From Halioglobus sp. (GTDB lineage: Bacteria > Pseudomonadota > Gammaproteobacteria > Pseudomonadales > Halieaceae): a DNA stretch of 64,000 nucleotides. Positions within the stretch are counted from its first letter, which is position 1. Each line of letters begins with the position of its first letter. Shown in pieces: positions 40,766-49,260 of the stretch. The stretch covers positions 26,095 through 90,094 of the forward strand of contig JAPKAY010000010.1 in NCBI GenBank assembly GCA_028825045.1, read 5' to 3'. The notes below the pieces were generated by a model. The model had not been told where the DNA came from. It saw nothing but the letters and a program-made list of their open reading frames with translations, and searched no databases. The position numbers and the translations under genes are program-made.

Positions 40766-42784
40766 ATGTCATATCGCTCGGTATGGTTCCTCGCCTGTAT
40801 GCTGACTCTTGCCGGCTCCGCACTGGCCGAAACCAGCTCATCAAGCAGCCCGACAGCCATCAATCCCCAAAAGCCCTACAGCATCACCGAAGAACGCGAA
40901 CCGTGCAGCGACTATGACCCACTGCGCAGACCCCATTTTGGCGACTTTCATGTCCACACGGCCTGGTCTTTCGACGCCAACAGCCAAGACACGCGCAATA
41001 AACCCGCCGATGCCTATAGTTTTGCCCAGGGCAACCCCTTGGGGATTCAGCCATACGATGAAAACGACAAGCCCACTCGCACCATAAAACTCGATCGGCC
41101 GCTGGATTTCACGGCAGTCACCGACCACTCTGAGTTTATGGGTGAGATGCGCATGTGCACCACCAAAGGACTTCCCGGTTACTGGCACCCGGCCTGTGTC
41201 GCCCACCGTTACATTCCTCAGATGTCTTTTTTCACCTTCGCCGCATTGGGCATGAGCTATAAAACACGCTGGGGGTTCTGCGGTGACGATAATGAAATTT
41301 GCTTCACTGAGGCGGCGGACACCTGGCAAGACATTCAGCGGGATACAGAAGATGCTTATGACCGCAGCAGTAACTGCAGCTTTACCAGCTTCGTCGGTTA
41401 CGAGTGGACTGCCAGCGCCGAGACGGGTCAGAACCTGCATCACAATGTCATTTTTCGCAATGAAAACGTGCCCGATCGCGCGCTCAGCTGGATAGAAACG
41501 CCATCGCAGGTTCAGCTTTGGGACTACCTGGATGAAGAGTGTGTTGGGGCCAAGTCCGGTTGCGATGCCGTAGTGATTCCACACAATTCCAACATTTCCG
41601 GTGGGCTGATGTTTGAGACGGCTCGCATTACCAACAAGGATGTACCTCCAGACCCTGTGACTGCCGAGGAAGCGGCACGTCGAGCCCGCTGGAATACCTT
41701 GTTTGAAGTGATGCAGCACAAAGGTTCTTCTGAGTGCGACTCGCGACTGCCCGTATGGTCGGAAGACGAGTATTGCGACTTTGAAAAAATGGGTTACGAC
41801 CGCTTCGGCGGCAAAAATACCGGGCAAGTACGATTCGCTGACTTCGACTGGCTGGCGCCTATCCTTGGAGAGGACAGGATTCCGGTAACCGCACCTCCCG
41901 GCGAGAATAACTTCATGCGTTACGCGCTCAAAAAGGGCTTACAGCAGCAGCAGGAGCTCGGCGTTAACAGCTTCAAATTTGGCTTGATCTCCAGCACCGA
42001 CACACACATCGCGGCACCGGGATTGACCATGGAGAAGAATCACCCCGGCCATGGCGGAGCCGGGATGGGAGCACGAGAGGGTGTGCCGGTAGGCCTGCCA
42101 GATGAATTGGAATACGGTCCCGGCGGCCTGGCGGTCTTGTATGCAGAAGAGAATACGCGCGACTCCCTGTTTGCCGCCATGAAACGGCGAGAAGCGTATG
42201 CCACTAGTGGCACGCGCCCAACACTGCGCTTTTTCGGGGGCTGGGATTACCCCGACACACTGTGCGAATCAGAAGATATGGTCGCGCAGGGCTATGCTGG
42301 TGGTGTGCCCATGGGGGGTGACTTGCCCGTCGCCAAAGATGGCACGCCGCGCTTTCTTGTCTCAGCCAGTATGGACAACGGTACCCGTGAGACTCCAGGA
42401 AGCCCATTGCAACGCCTCCAGCTCATCAAGGGCTGGTATGAGGACGGTGAGTTACACGAACAGGTAATGGATGTGGCCGGTGGTGATAACAGCGCGACTG
42501 TTGACATTTATTCCTGCGAACAAACCGGTGCCGGTCACAAGCAGCTTTGCAGCGTCTGGGAGGACAGCAACTTCAACCCCAACGCACCGGCCTTCTACTA
42601 CACCCGGCTACTGGAAAATCCTAGCTGCCGCTGGAGCCAGCGAATCTGTGCGGATGCCGGAGTTCGCTGCGATAATCCGCAGAGCATTCCCAAAGGCATG
42701 GAAAACTGCTGCGCGCCGGAGCACAAGAAAGTGATTCAGGAACGTGCCTGGAGTTCACCGATTTGGTATACGCCAGCGGCATAA
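40766..42784 (+). CDS. DUF3604 secreted protein, third copy
   Basis: 672 residues with a cleavable signal peptide (A-L-A-E near 22), then H-F-G-D-F-H-V-H-T-A-W-S-F-D (H-x-H at 62-64), T-D-H-S-E (119-123), V-I-P-H-N-S-N, S-S-T-D-T-H-I-A and a cysteine-rich end (SCRW..IC, CC). It aligns closely with the product of 27227-29203 through the whole length, including the final Q-E-R-A-W-S-S-P-I-W-Y, and more weakly with 30860-32974. It is divergent from the HzsA-like gene across a 139-base gap. A metal-dependent hydrolase is inferred from the histidine/aspartate pattern. Confidence 0.87.
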   Translation: MSYRSVWFLACMLTLAGSALAETSSSSSPTAINPQKPYSITEEREPCSDYDPLRRPHFGDFHVHTAWSFDANSQDTRNKPADAYSFAQGNPLGIQPYDENDKPTRTIKLDRPLDFTAVTDHSEFMGEMRMCTTKGLPGYWHPACVAHRYIPQMSFFTFAALGMSYKTRWGFCGDDNEICFTEAADTWQDIQRDTEDAYDRSSNCSFTSFVGYEWTASAETGQNLHHNVIFRNENVPDRALSWIETPSQVQLWDYLDEECVGAKSGCDAVVIPHNSNISGGLMFETARITNKDVPPDPVTAEEAARRARWNTLFEVMQHKGSSECDSRLPVWSEDEYCDFEKMGYDRFGGKNTGQVRFADFDWLAPILGEDRIPVTAPPGENNFMRYALKKGLQQQQELGVNSFKFGLISSTDTHIAAPGLTMEKNHPGHGGAGMGAREGVPVGLPDELEYGPGGLAVLYAEENTRDSLFAAMKRREAYATSGTRPTLRFFGGWDYPDTLCESEDMVAQGYAGGVPMGGDLPVAKDGTPRFLVSASMDNGTRETPGSPLQRLQLIKGWYEDGELHEQVMDVAGGDNSATVDIYSCEQTGAGHKQLCSVWEDSNFNPNAPAFYYTRLLENPSCRWSQRICADAGVRCDNPQSIPKGMENCCAPEHKKVIQERAWSSPIWYTPAA

Positions 42785-42963
42785 TAGTCTCTGTGTACAT
42801 CGCGATACCATTGAGTCGATTTTTTGATCGGTAGTAAGCATCTGGCGAGCAGGAAAAATCCACTCTATAATGGCGGCACGCTCTTGGAATCAAGGTGACG
42901 CCAGATGCTGGTAACCCGCCGGCCATTCCCGTAAATAGGGCATCACATCCTCAGGAGAGCGCA

Positions 42964-43314
42964 ATGCAAGTCACTAGAATGTTCCCGGCAGTAGCCCTGC
43001 TTTTTTGTCTGCCGCTCACTAGCGCCATGGCGCAGTCAGTAGGCAATGTGGTAGGAGAACGGGTTACCTATGACCACGGTGTGGTGCGAGTATGTGGCGA
43101 AGGCGAAGGCCTATCACCCTGTCTTGACGCCAACGGACAAACCTACGCTCAGGAAGTCCTGGGACCCAATCTCGACAGCGAAACTGAAAGCGAGATGGCT
43201 GCCGGCGCCGCACGTATTCGAGGGGAATCCCCGGAACAACTGGAGCAAACCATCAGCGAAATGGAAAAGGGCTATAACCCTGACACCCGTGCCACCGAAG
43301 GCTTGCCGCACTGA
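42964..43314 (+). CDS. Small secreted protein before pqiA, unknown function
   Basis: 116 residues: signal peptide (S-A-M-A, about residue 20), then a mature domain with two cysteines (V-R-V-C-G-E-G-E-G-L-S-P-C) that could form a disulfide and a helical acidic end. AGGAG stands about six bases before ATG 42964. Only two bases separate its stop from the PqiA start, so it is translated with the pqi genes. I know no such protein in the E. coli pqi operon; it may be a lineage-specific accessory. Confidence 0.7.
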   Translation: MQVTRMFPAVALLFCLPLTSAMAQSVGNVVGERVTYDHGVVRVCGEGEGLSPCLDANGQTYAQEVLGPNLDSETESEMAAGAARIRGESPEQLEQTISEMEKGYNPDTRATEGLPH

Positions 43315-43316
43315 GT

Positions 43317-43931
43317 ATGAGAGGCGACATCGCCTGTCCGGGCTGTGACTTGCTGCTCAACATTGGAACACTGAAACACAGTGAGAGCGCGTCGTGCCCA
43401 CGTTGCGGCAACTTCCTGACAAAACACCGCGAAGACGCTTACGATCGGGTTCTGGCGTTTGCCAGCGCCGCCCTCGCGTTCCTGATTATTGCCAATAGCT
43501 ACTCGTTTCTTTCTTTCAGCGCGAGCGGTCTGGAAAGCACCATGACGCTCAGGCAAACCCCGGGAGCACTATGGGATTACGGTTTGCCAGCGGTCTCCGT
43601 GTTGGTAGCTGCGTTCATCATTGTAATTCCCGCCATCATACTCGTGCTAATGCTCGTGCTGTGCATTCCCCTGAGGCAAGGTCGTCATCACCCCTGGTTG
43701 GCGCCCGTTGCAAAGTTCACGTTCCTCGCCCAAAACTGGGCGATGGTAGAAGTCTTTATCATTGGCGTGATCGTATCGCTGGTGAAAATAGCCGCAATGG
43801 CAACCGTCGAAATTGGCGAATCCTTTTGGGCGTATGTGGCCTTTACGATTTTTTTCACCGCGGCAGTGGCCAGCCTGGATCGCTACCAATGCTGGGAGCG
43901 TATTGAAGCGCTAGGAGCGGGAACACAATGA
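43317..43931 (+). CDS. PqiA-family membrane protein, first half
   Basis: 204 residues: a zinc-ribbon-like start with C-P-G-C and C-P-R-C, then four helices (A-F-L-I-I-A-N-S-Y-S-F-L-S-F in the first). In E. coli PqiA is one protein with two such ribbon-plus-four-helix units; here they are separate genes joined by an ATGA overlap at 43928. The complex spans the inner membrane and works with PqiB in lipid transport across the periplasm. Confidence 0.88.
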   Translation: MRGDIACPGCDLLLNIGTLKHSESASCPRCGNFLTKHREDAYDRVLAFASAALAFLIIANSYSFLSFSASGLESTMTLRQTPGALWDYGLPAVSVLVAAFIIVIPAIILVLMLVLCIPLRQGRHHPWLAPVAKFTFLAQNWAMVEVFIIGVIVSLVKIAAMATVEIGESFWAYVAFTIFFTAAVASLDRYQCWERIEALGAGTQ

Positions 43932-44578
43932 CCACTGCTGCCAGCAAGGGGCTTTCGACCTGCCATTTGTGCTTCAAACTGGCACCGGCTGATGTACACC
44001 ACTGCCCCCGCTGTGACTCGGCCATGCACCTGCGAAAAAATGACAGCATACAACGGACCCTGGCGCTGCTGATCACTGCCGGCTTGCTCTATATACCAGC
44101 CAACTTGTATCCCATTATGTACACCGATCAACTCGGTACAACCGAGGCCAGTACAATAGTGGGCGGCGTTATTCTGTTAATAAATCTAGGGTCTGCGCCT
44201 GTTGCACTGGTGATATTCGTGTTCAGCGTAATGGTTCCTTCCGGCAAACTGCTGGCAATGTTTTACCTGGTGTGGACGGTAGAGCGGCACTCACCGCTAG
44301 ACCCGCGACAACGGTCTATCATGTATCGTGTCACCGAATTTGTCGGCAAATGGTCCATGGTGGACGTGTTCGTGGTGTCCATACTCGTTGCCCTGATACA
44401 CCTCTCGGGTGTACTCGTAATTCGACCAGGCGTCGCTGCAATCTGCTTTGCCGGAGTGGTGATTATTACCATGATTGCCGCTGAGAGTTTTGACTCCCGA
44501 CTGATTTGGGACAATATGAGTGATGACATGGACGACGAGAGCAATGAACTTCAAAGCGATGCCCGTCCACCACTTTAA
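43928..44578 (+). CDS. pqiA: PqiA-family membrane protein, second half
   Basis: 216 residues with C-H-L-C and C-P-R-C ribbon motifs, then four helices including Y-I-P-A-N-L-Y-P-I-M, a VPSGKLLAMFYL segment and GKWSMVDVFVVSIL, which are hallmarks of PqiA. The C-terminal tail is acidic and polar. It follows the first half in an ATGA overlap, so the two are made in equal amounts. The next gene, pqiB, starts about 200 bases on with a hairpin between. Confidence 0.88.
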   Translation: MTTAASKGLSTCHLCFKLAPADVHHCPRCDSAMHLRKNDSIQRTLALLITAGLLYIPANLYPIMYTDQLGTTEASTIVGGVILLINLGSAPVALVIFVFSVMVPSGKLLAMFYLVWTVERHSPLDPRQRSIMYRVTEFVGKWSMVDVFVVSILVALIHLSGVLVIRPGVAAICFAGVVIITMIAAESFDSRLIWDNMSDDMDDESNELQSDARPPL

Positions 44579-44607
44579 CCTTCATCCGCAGAAACAACTT
44601 AAACACC

Positions 44608-44650
44608 AGCAACCAACCAGCGCGCATGCTTAAGATAGCCTTTGGTTGCT
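44608..44650 (+). repeat. 9-bp inverted repeat between pqiA and pqiB
   Basis: AGCAACCAA (44608-44616) pairs perfectly with TTGGTTGCT (44642-44650) across 25 bases. No U-run follows, so it may be an mRNA stability or attenuation element rather than a terminator. Confidence 0.35.
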
Positions 44651-44782
44651 ATAGACGCAGTACTGGTGCATCGTAGCTAGCACCTCATGGCTAACCTCAT
44701 TGGGCATGGTGGCTGTCATCATATACGCTCTATAAGAGTTTTTATCAGTGGTAAAACCGAGGCGAAAGGAACACAAGCAAAA

Positions 44783-46408
44783 GTGACAATAGATAAAGCA
44801 ACAATAAAACAGAGTCGCTCTTTTTCCGGCATTTGGGTTATCCCGATCATTGCGCTTGCGCTGGGCCTGTACATGGTTGTCAACACCTGGCTAACCCAAG
44901 GTCCTGAAATCACCATCGCTTTTGACACTGCCTCTGGCCTGGAGCAGGGCAAGACCAAGATCAAGTATCGCAACGTCGATATGGGTCTCGTGGAGAAAGT
45001 CAGCTTAAATGATGACTTCCAAGGCGTTATCGCCACCGTCAAACTGGATCGTCAGGCCGCAGGATTATTGCGCAAGGACACACGCTTCTGGGTAGTCACT
45101 GCTCGTGTTGGTGTGGGCAATATCTCTGGCTTGGATACGCTGCTGTCCGGCGCCTATATTCAGCTCTCCCCGGGGCTCGGCGAAGCTGGCGAGCGAAAAT
45201 TTGTCGGACTGGAAAAGCCGCCTGTGACACCGGCAGATGCGCCGGGACTGCGTCTGACACTGACTACCGATCTCGCTTCATCTGTCAGCGAAGGCGACAC
45301 AGTGCTCTACAAGGGCTACAAGGTTGGCCGCGTGGAGACCATGACCTTCGACACCACTGAACGTAAAATAGTCTATGGAATTTTTATTGATGCGCCCTTC
45401 CATGAACTGGTGGACACCAGTGTCCGGTTCTGGGATGTAAGCGGCATATCGCTCAACGCCGACGCCAGTGGTTTCAGGGTGGAAACTGGCTCGCTCGACA
45501 CGATTCTCTTCGGTGGCGTTGCGTTTGGCGTACCCCCGGGAATAAAAGATGGCGAAGAAGTAGGGCAAAACTCTACGTTCAAGCTGTACTCTTCCTATAA
45601 CGATATTCTGGATAACCCTTTCGTGTATGGCACCTATTACGTGGTCTCTTTTGCCCAATCCATAAAGGGACTTGAGCCGGGAGCACCGGTAGAGTATCGC
45701 GGAATTCAGATTGGTCGAGTTGAGCGGGTTCTACTGAAGGAGTTTCTTAAACAGACAAATTCCAGTGACAATCAGGGTACCGGTGACCCTATCCCCATCC
45801 TGATTTATGTCGAGCCCGGAAGAATGAAATTGCCCGACAGGGAGTCCTCAATTGCCACTATGCGTCGTTCAATCCAAGTGGGAGTCTCCAACGGTATGCG
45901 CGCCACACTGGACAGCGGCAATCTGTTAACGGGTGCAAAATATGTGAATATCGACTACTACGCTGACGCCGAAAAGGCCTCAATGGGTGAGTTTCTCGAA
46001 TACACCACCATTCCCGCTATTGATACCGGGTTAGCGCAACTGGAGCAAAAGGTAAACTCCATCCTCGATACCATCAACGCGTTGCCATTTGAGGACACTG
46101 TGGCTGGGGCTAACGCGGCAATCGCAAAACTGAATCAGTCCCTGGCCAGTGTGAACGCCCTGCTGGAAAGCCAGAGCACCAGGGGGCTTCCTGATCAGCT
46201 GAACCAGACGCTGCAGGAACTCAACAATACATTAAGCGGTCTCTCCCCCGATTCCGAGGCTTATCAAAGCATCAATTCTAGCTTGCTACGCCTAAGTCGC
46301 ACGCTGGGCAACCTGGATTCATTAACGCGCACGCTATCTGAGCAACCGAGCGCTCTGATACTGCCAACGGAAGCTGTAACAGACCCCATTCCAGAGGTGA
46401 CACAATAA
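44783..46408 (+). CDS. pqiB: PqiB-type MCE (MlaD) protein
   Basis: About 541 residues with an N-terminal inner-membrane helix (W-V-I-P-I-I-A-L-A-L) and three MCE domains starting near G-P-E-I-T-I-A-F-D, G-L-R-L-T-L-T-T-D and a third near Y-Y-V-V-S-F-A-Q-S. PqiB forms a stacked hexamer, a tube that conducts lipids through the periplasm; the C-terminal 130 residues are coiled-coil-like, matching the needle. GTG 44783 gives the usual number of residues before the helix, with AAGGA about 12 bases upstream; ATG 44687 is an alternative but adds an untypical N-terminus without a ribosome site. Confidence 0.9.
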   Translation: MTIDKATIKQSRSFSGIWVIPIIALALGLYMVVNTWLTQGPEITIAFDTASGLEQGKTKIKYRNVDMGLVEKVSLNDDFQGVIATVKLDRQAAGLLRKDTRFWVVTARVGVGNISGLDTLLSGAYIQLSPGLGEAGERKFVGLEKPPVTPADAPGLRLTLTTDLASSVSEGDTVLYKGYKVGRVETMTFDTTERKIVYGIFIDAPFHELVDTSVRFWDVSGISLNADASGFRVETGSLDTILFGGVAFGVPPGIKDGEEVGQNSTFKLYSSYNDILDNPFVYGTYYVVSFAQSIKGLEPGAPVEYRGIQIGRVERVLLKEFLKQTNSSDNQGTGDPIPILIYVEPGRMKLPDRESSIATMRRSIQVGVSNGMRATLDSGNLLTGAKYVNIDYYADAEKASMGEFLEYTTIPAIDTGLAQLEQKVNSILDTINALPFEDTVAGANAAIAKLNQSLASVNALLESQSTRGLPDQLNQTLQELNNTLSGLSPDSEAYQSINSSLLRLSRTLGNLDSLTRTLSEQPSALILPTEAVTDPIPEVTQ

Positions 46409-47025
46409 TGAGAGTGGCTACTTTAGTATTATCAATATTATTGTTTTCCGGCTGCGCCAGTCAGATAGTTGAGCCCAGTTATTACCTCTTGCGGTCGCAA
46501 CAGAAGTTGCCATCGGGGGAGCTAACGCCTTCCGAAGATTTCTCCCTGGGCAATGTGGTCATTGCATCCTATCTGGATCAGCCTGGCCTAGTGATGGAAA
46601 CAGAGGGTGGCCAGCTGCGCCCCGCTCGACAAAATCTCTGGGCCGAGCCCGTCTATGAGGGTGTGCGCAATATTATTTTCGTTGAAATCGCGCAGGCCAT
46701 GGGCGAGGAACTACTGCCGAGTAAACTGAGCAAAGGCACTACTGTGGTCGATATTCGAATCAGCGAACTCCACGGAACTTACGATGGCGAAGCAAAACTG
46801 GTTGCGTACTGGTGGCTAGAGCGTGATGGAAAAGTACTCAGCAGTTATCGCTTTACGGAAGTAACGTCCTTGACTGCAAGTGGCTATAGCGCTCTGGTAG
46901 ATGCCGAGACAGCGCTGTTAAAAGAACTCTCTCAGAAAATTTCTGCGTCTCTGGTGGCCCCCGCGGCCACTGGACCGAAGGCGCAGCCGCTTGGAGTTTT
47001 GAGGGTAAACCCCTCTGAGATCTAG
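46408..47025 (+). CDS. pqiC: PqiC-type outer membrane lipoprotein
   Basis: 205 residues with lipobox F-S-G-C (Cys16) and the P-S-Y-Y-L-L strand that starts ABC-type transport auxiliary lipoproteins of the PqiC/YmbA family. R-Q-N-L-W-A-E-P and V-D-I-R-I-S-E-L-H are further landmarks. PqiC sits at the outer membrane end of the PqiB tube. Its ATG overlaps the pqiB stop by one base (TAATG), and it is the last gene of the operon. Confidence 0.88.
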   Translation: MRVATLVLSILLFSGCASQIVEPSYYLLRSQQKLPSGELTPSEDFSLGNVVIASYLDQPGLVMETEGGQLRPARQNLWAEPVYEGVRNIIFVEIAQAMGEELLPSKLSKGTTVVDIRISELHGTYDGEAKLVAYWWLERDGKVLSSYRFTEVTSLTASGYSALVDAETALLKELSQKISASLVAPAATGPKAQPLGVLRVNPSEI

Positions 47026-47046
47026 TCGCCTATAATTAGTGCCCAG

Positions 47047-47080
47047 AAAAAAACCCCCGACAGCAAAGCTCTCGGAGGTT
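47047..47080 (-). terminator. Hairpin with U-run serving the minus-strand gene
   Basis: Read on the minus strand, AACCTCCGAGAG, loop CTTTG, CTGTCGGGGGTT then TTTTT: twelve pairs with two mismatches and a U-run. It lies 20 bases past the stop of the DUF2860-like gene; on the plus strand only an A-run precedes, so it would be poor for pqiC. Confidence 0.6.
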
Positions 47081-47099
47081 CTGGTGAGACATTCAGATC

Positions 47100-48107
47100 T
47101 TAGAAGCTGCGAGCTATACGCCCTACCGCCATCAAGACAGAACTCTGATTAAACTCGATATCAGCATCATTGTCCGCCCACATAACTCCTCCTGTGACTG
47201 TCCAGTGCTCCCAACCAAACGGATTCGGAACACGCACCTCACTGGCAAGCAAATAGATGTCTGCATCATTGGTTTTATTAAACAATGGGTTCACCTTGTC
47301 ACCGTCAAAACTTTGATACACGGCGCGATTCACCCAGCTGAAATCCTTGGCTTTAAACATATAGCTCACTCCCAGTTCATAGCCGTCCTGGGACATGGCA
47401 CCACCATCAAGGTCGCGATCGACATAGGCAATACTGGGACGAATCATCTGACTTTCGCTAAGATTGAACATATAGCCCACTTCGAAACGGTTCACATCAC
47501 CTTGACGATCCAACAACTTCTGCTGTTGGGGACTGACTAGCCCCTGTCCACTGAGTTCCTTATTGATGTCAATTTTTCTGGCGCTTGCTATCACTTCCAA
47601 GCCCGTGCCAAACATCTTGTCCCAACTAATACGGCCACCGGTGGAAGTATATTCGGTGCTACTGCGTTTTTGATTAATGGCATAGGGATTCTCCCAAACC
47701 TTAACAGGCAAAGCACTCGGTAAAAGAGCCGCCACCTCGATATTGCCTATCGAATCGAAGTTGTTACGAACACCCAGGATAGAGTTGGCGGAGAAATCCA
47801 GAGAGCTGTCCACGGTAGTGCCCAGATGAACTCGGGTCGTCTTATTGGCAAAGGTGTAACCAACATTAAACTGGAAAACGGGGATTATAACGTCGGTGTC
47901 ATCAGGGGAACTCTGCTGATTAATCAAATCATCGCCGAGGTCAATACCAACAATCTTTGCCAAAAAATTCGACTCGACCCGCCCTCCGGCAGCACCCAGT
48001 GCTACAACGCCTGAAAAGCCGGCTTCCTGTGGCAAGGGATCCAGGGCCAGTGCCGGTGCAGCCAGCGCAGAAATAGTCACCGCAAGTAAGGTTTTTTTCA
48101 TCTTCAT
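47100..48107 (-). CDS. DUF2860-like outer membrane beta-barrel protein
   Basis: 335 residues: signal peptide K-K-T-L-L-A-V-T-I-S-A-L-A-A-P-A-L-A, then E-A-G-F-S-G-V-V-A-L-G and alternating amphipathic strands with aromatic belts to a C-terminal phenylalanine (R-I-A-R-S-F), as in outer membrane proteins. The start and the repeated strand patterns match DUF2860, known from Vibrio and relatives, function unknown. GGAG stands about four bases before ATG 48107; a second ATG at 48101 is possible. A promoter-like TATAAT lies at 48146. Confidence 0.8.
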   Translation of the reverse strand: MKMKKTLLAVTISALAAPALALDPLPQEAGFSGVVALGAAGGRVESNFLAKIVGIDLGDDLINQQSSPDDTDVIIPVFQFNVGYTFANKTTRVHLGTTVDSSLDFSANSILGVRNNFDSIGNIEVAALLPSALPVKVWENPYAINQKRSSTEYTSTGGRISWDKMFGTGLEVIASARKIDINKELSGQGLVSPQQQKLLDRQGDVNRFEVGYMFNLSESQMIRPSIAYVDRDLDGGAMSQDGYELGVSYMFKAKDFSWVNRAVYQSFDGDKVNPLFNKTNDADIYLLASEVRVPNPFGWEHWTVTGGVMWADNDADIEFNQSSVLMAVGRIARSF

Positions 48108-48145
48108 ATCTCTCCGAATCACAATATCACAAGGGTCAGATGACG

Positions 48146-48174
48146 ATTATATAGTCTTGAATAGGCAATCACAG
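48146..48174 (-). promoter_or_regulatory. Putative sigma-70 promoter for the DUF2860-like gene
   Basis: On the minus strand CTGTGA (48174-48169), 17 bases, TATAAT (48151-48146). The -10 is perfect and the -35 weak; it ends 38 bases before the start codon. Confidence 0.45.
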
Positions 48175-48274
48175 GGATAAATCTTGGTAATATTCTAATG
48201 CCTATCTCGCCTGTGGCGGTAGGGAGAGGTTCACACTGGATTTCCCCCGCCATAAAGTTGGGCAACAAAGGCTT

Positions 48275-48946
48275 TTACAGGGGTAGTGGTATAAACACCT
48301 TCGAGATCGCATGCACTGCGCTGGTAACAGCGCGGTCACCCGAATCATCAGCAATTTGAGCCATCATCTCCTGCAACACGATGATTTCTCCAAACAGGCG
48401 CTCAAAACTCAGGTTATCGACAACGCCCTGATACTCATGAGTGATAATGTAGTGGTGTCCATCGGGCTTGAGTGTATTTTTTAGTTTCCATAACAACACC
48501 TCAACATTACGGGCACTGGCCAATAGCACTTCCGATGAAAGTTGATCGGGAAGAAACATTTCCGGCTGGTAACCGTAAGCCTCGCGCAACATACTCCCCA
48601 GGCCTACAACCAACGCGAAGACGCGATCACCGTGGAAGTTCGGATCAAAGGCCAGGTTCATGGCGGCCACATCCTGCTTACCATCGAGTTCGGGGAATTC
48701 CAATTGATAGCGATGAACCCGCAGCTGAGCCAGGCGGCCCTCGACCGTCATCCCTGGTATTTTGCGCAGCTGATCCGGGTTGCGTTTGTACAACTTAATC
48801 ACTAACTCGCGAACATCACCGCGAGTTTTGATGATGAACTCATCAGTGACCAGATCTATATCTGTTTTCATCAGATTTTTGATTTCATAGCCGCCGCATG
48901 CGCAAAGCAGTAACGGTAGAGCGACAAGTAGCAACGGTAAACGCAT
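48275..48946 (-). CDS. Lipoprotein of unknown function, 223 aa
   Basis: An N-terminal signal with lipobox L-L-C-A-C (Cys17) and a helical mature domain with D-L-V-T-D-E-F-I-I-K-T-R-G-D-V-R-E-L and L-R-E-A-Y-G-Y-Q-P-E-M-F. I remember similar uncharacterised lipoproteins across gammaproteobacteria but no function. It has no evident partner; the next gene upstream on this strand is absent for several hundred bases. Confidence 0.7.
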   Translation of the reverse strand: MRLPLLLVALPLLLCACGGYEIKNLMKTDIDLVTDEFIIKTRGDVRELVIKLYKRNPDQLRKIPGMTVEGRLAQLRVHRYQLEFPELDGKQDVAAMNLAFDPNFHGDRVFALVVGLGSMLREAYGYQPEMFLPDQLSSEVLLASARNVEVLLWKLKNTLKPDGHHYIITHEYQGVVDNLSFERLFGEIIVLQEMMAQIADDSGDRAVTSAVHAISKVFIPLPL

Positions 48947-49260
48947 GCCGTAATACTATCCGCTGCACCGACCCGCGGCGAGCGAATCGGCTGGTAATAA
49001 TGGCCCACGCAGTATGGGAGGAACCTATCAATACACCCTGCTTTATCCAAGCGCCCCTACTTTCTGTCGCTTTGACTGTAAAACGTTTTCGCTCAGTAGA
49101 TGGCCGTGTCAACGGAGCTCACTACCGAGACCTACGCCTCCTATTTGCTGACTGGCTGACTGGCTGACAACTTCGACAATAAAACGGCGCAAAGAGCGTT
49201 ATATCGAGAAAAACTTGGTACTATCGTTCTTTTGTGAGCAGCGATAATAATTTGACCTGA
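48947..49260. other. Intergenic region, 314 bp, with a short tandem repeat
   Basis: No gene is evident between the divergent lipoprotein and membrane protein genes. At 49147-49168 GCTGACTG occurs 2.75 times in tandem. Promoters for both sides must be here. Confidence 0.4.

Noticed and set aside
40841..41827. 328-codon minus-strand frame opposite the third DUF3604 gene
   Set aside because: Long only because of G+C-rich codon structure; the plus frame aligns with another protein in the window.
49147..49168. GCTGACTG tandem repeat as a CRISPR or integration site
   Set aside because: Fewer than three 8-base units with no spacers; a simple slippage repeat.
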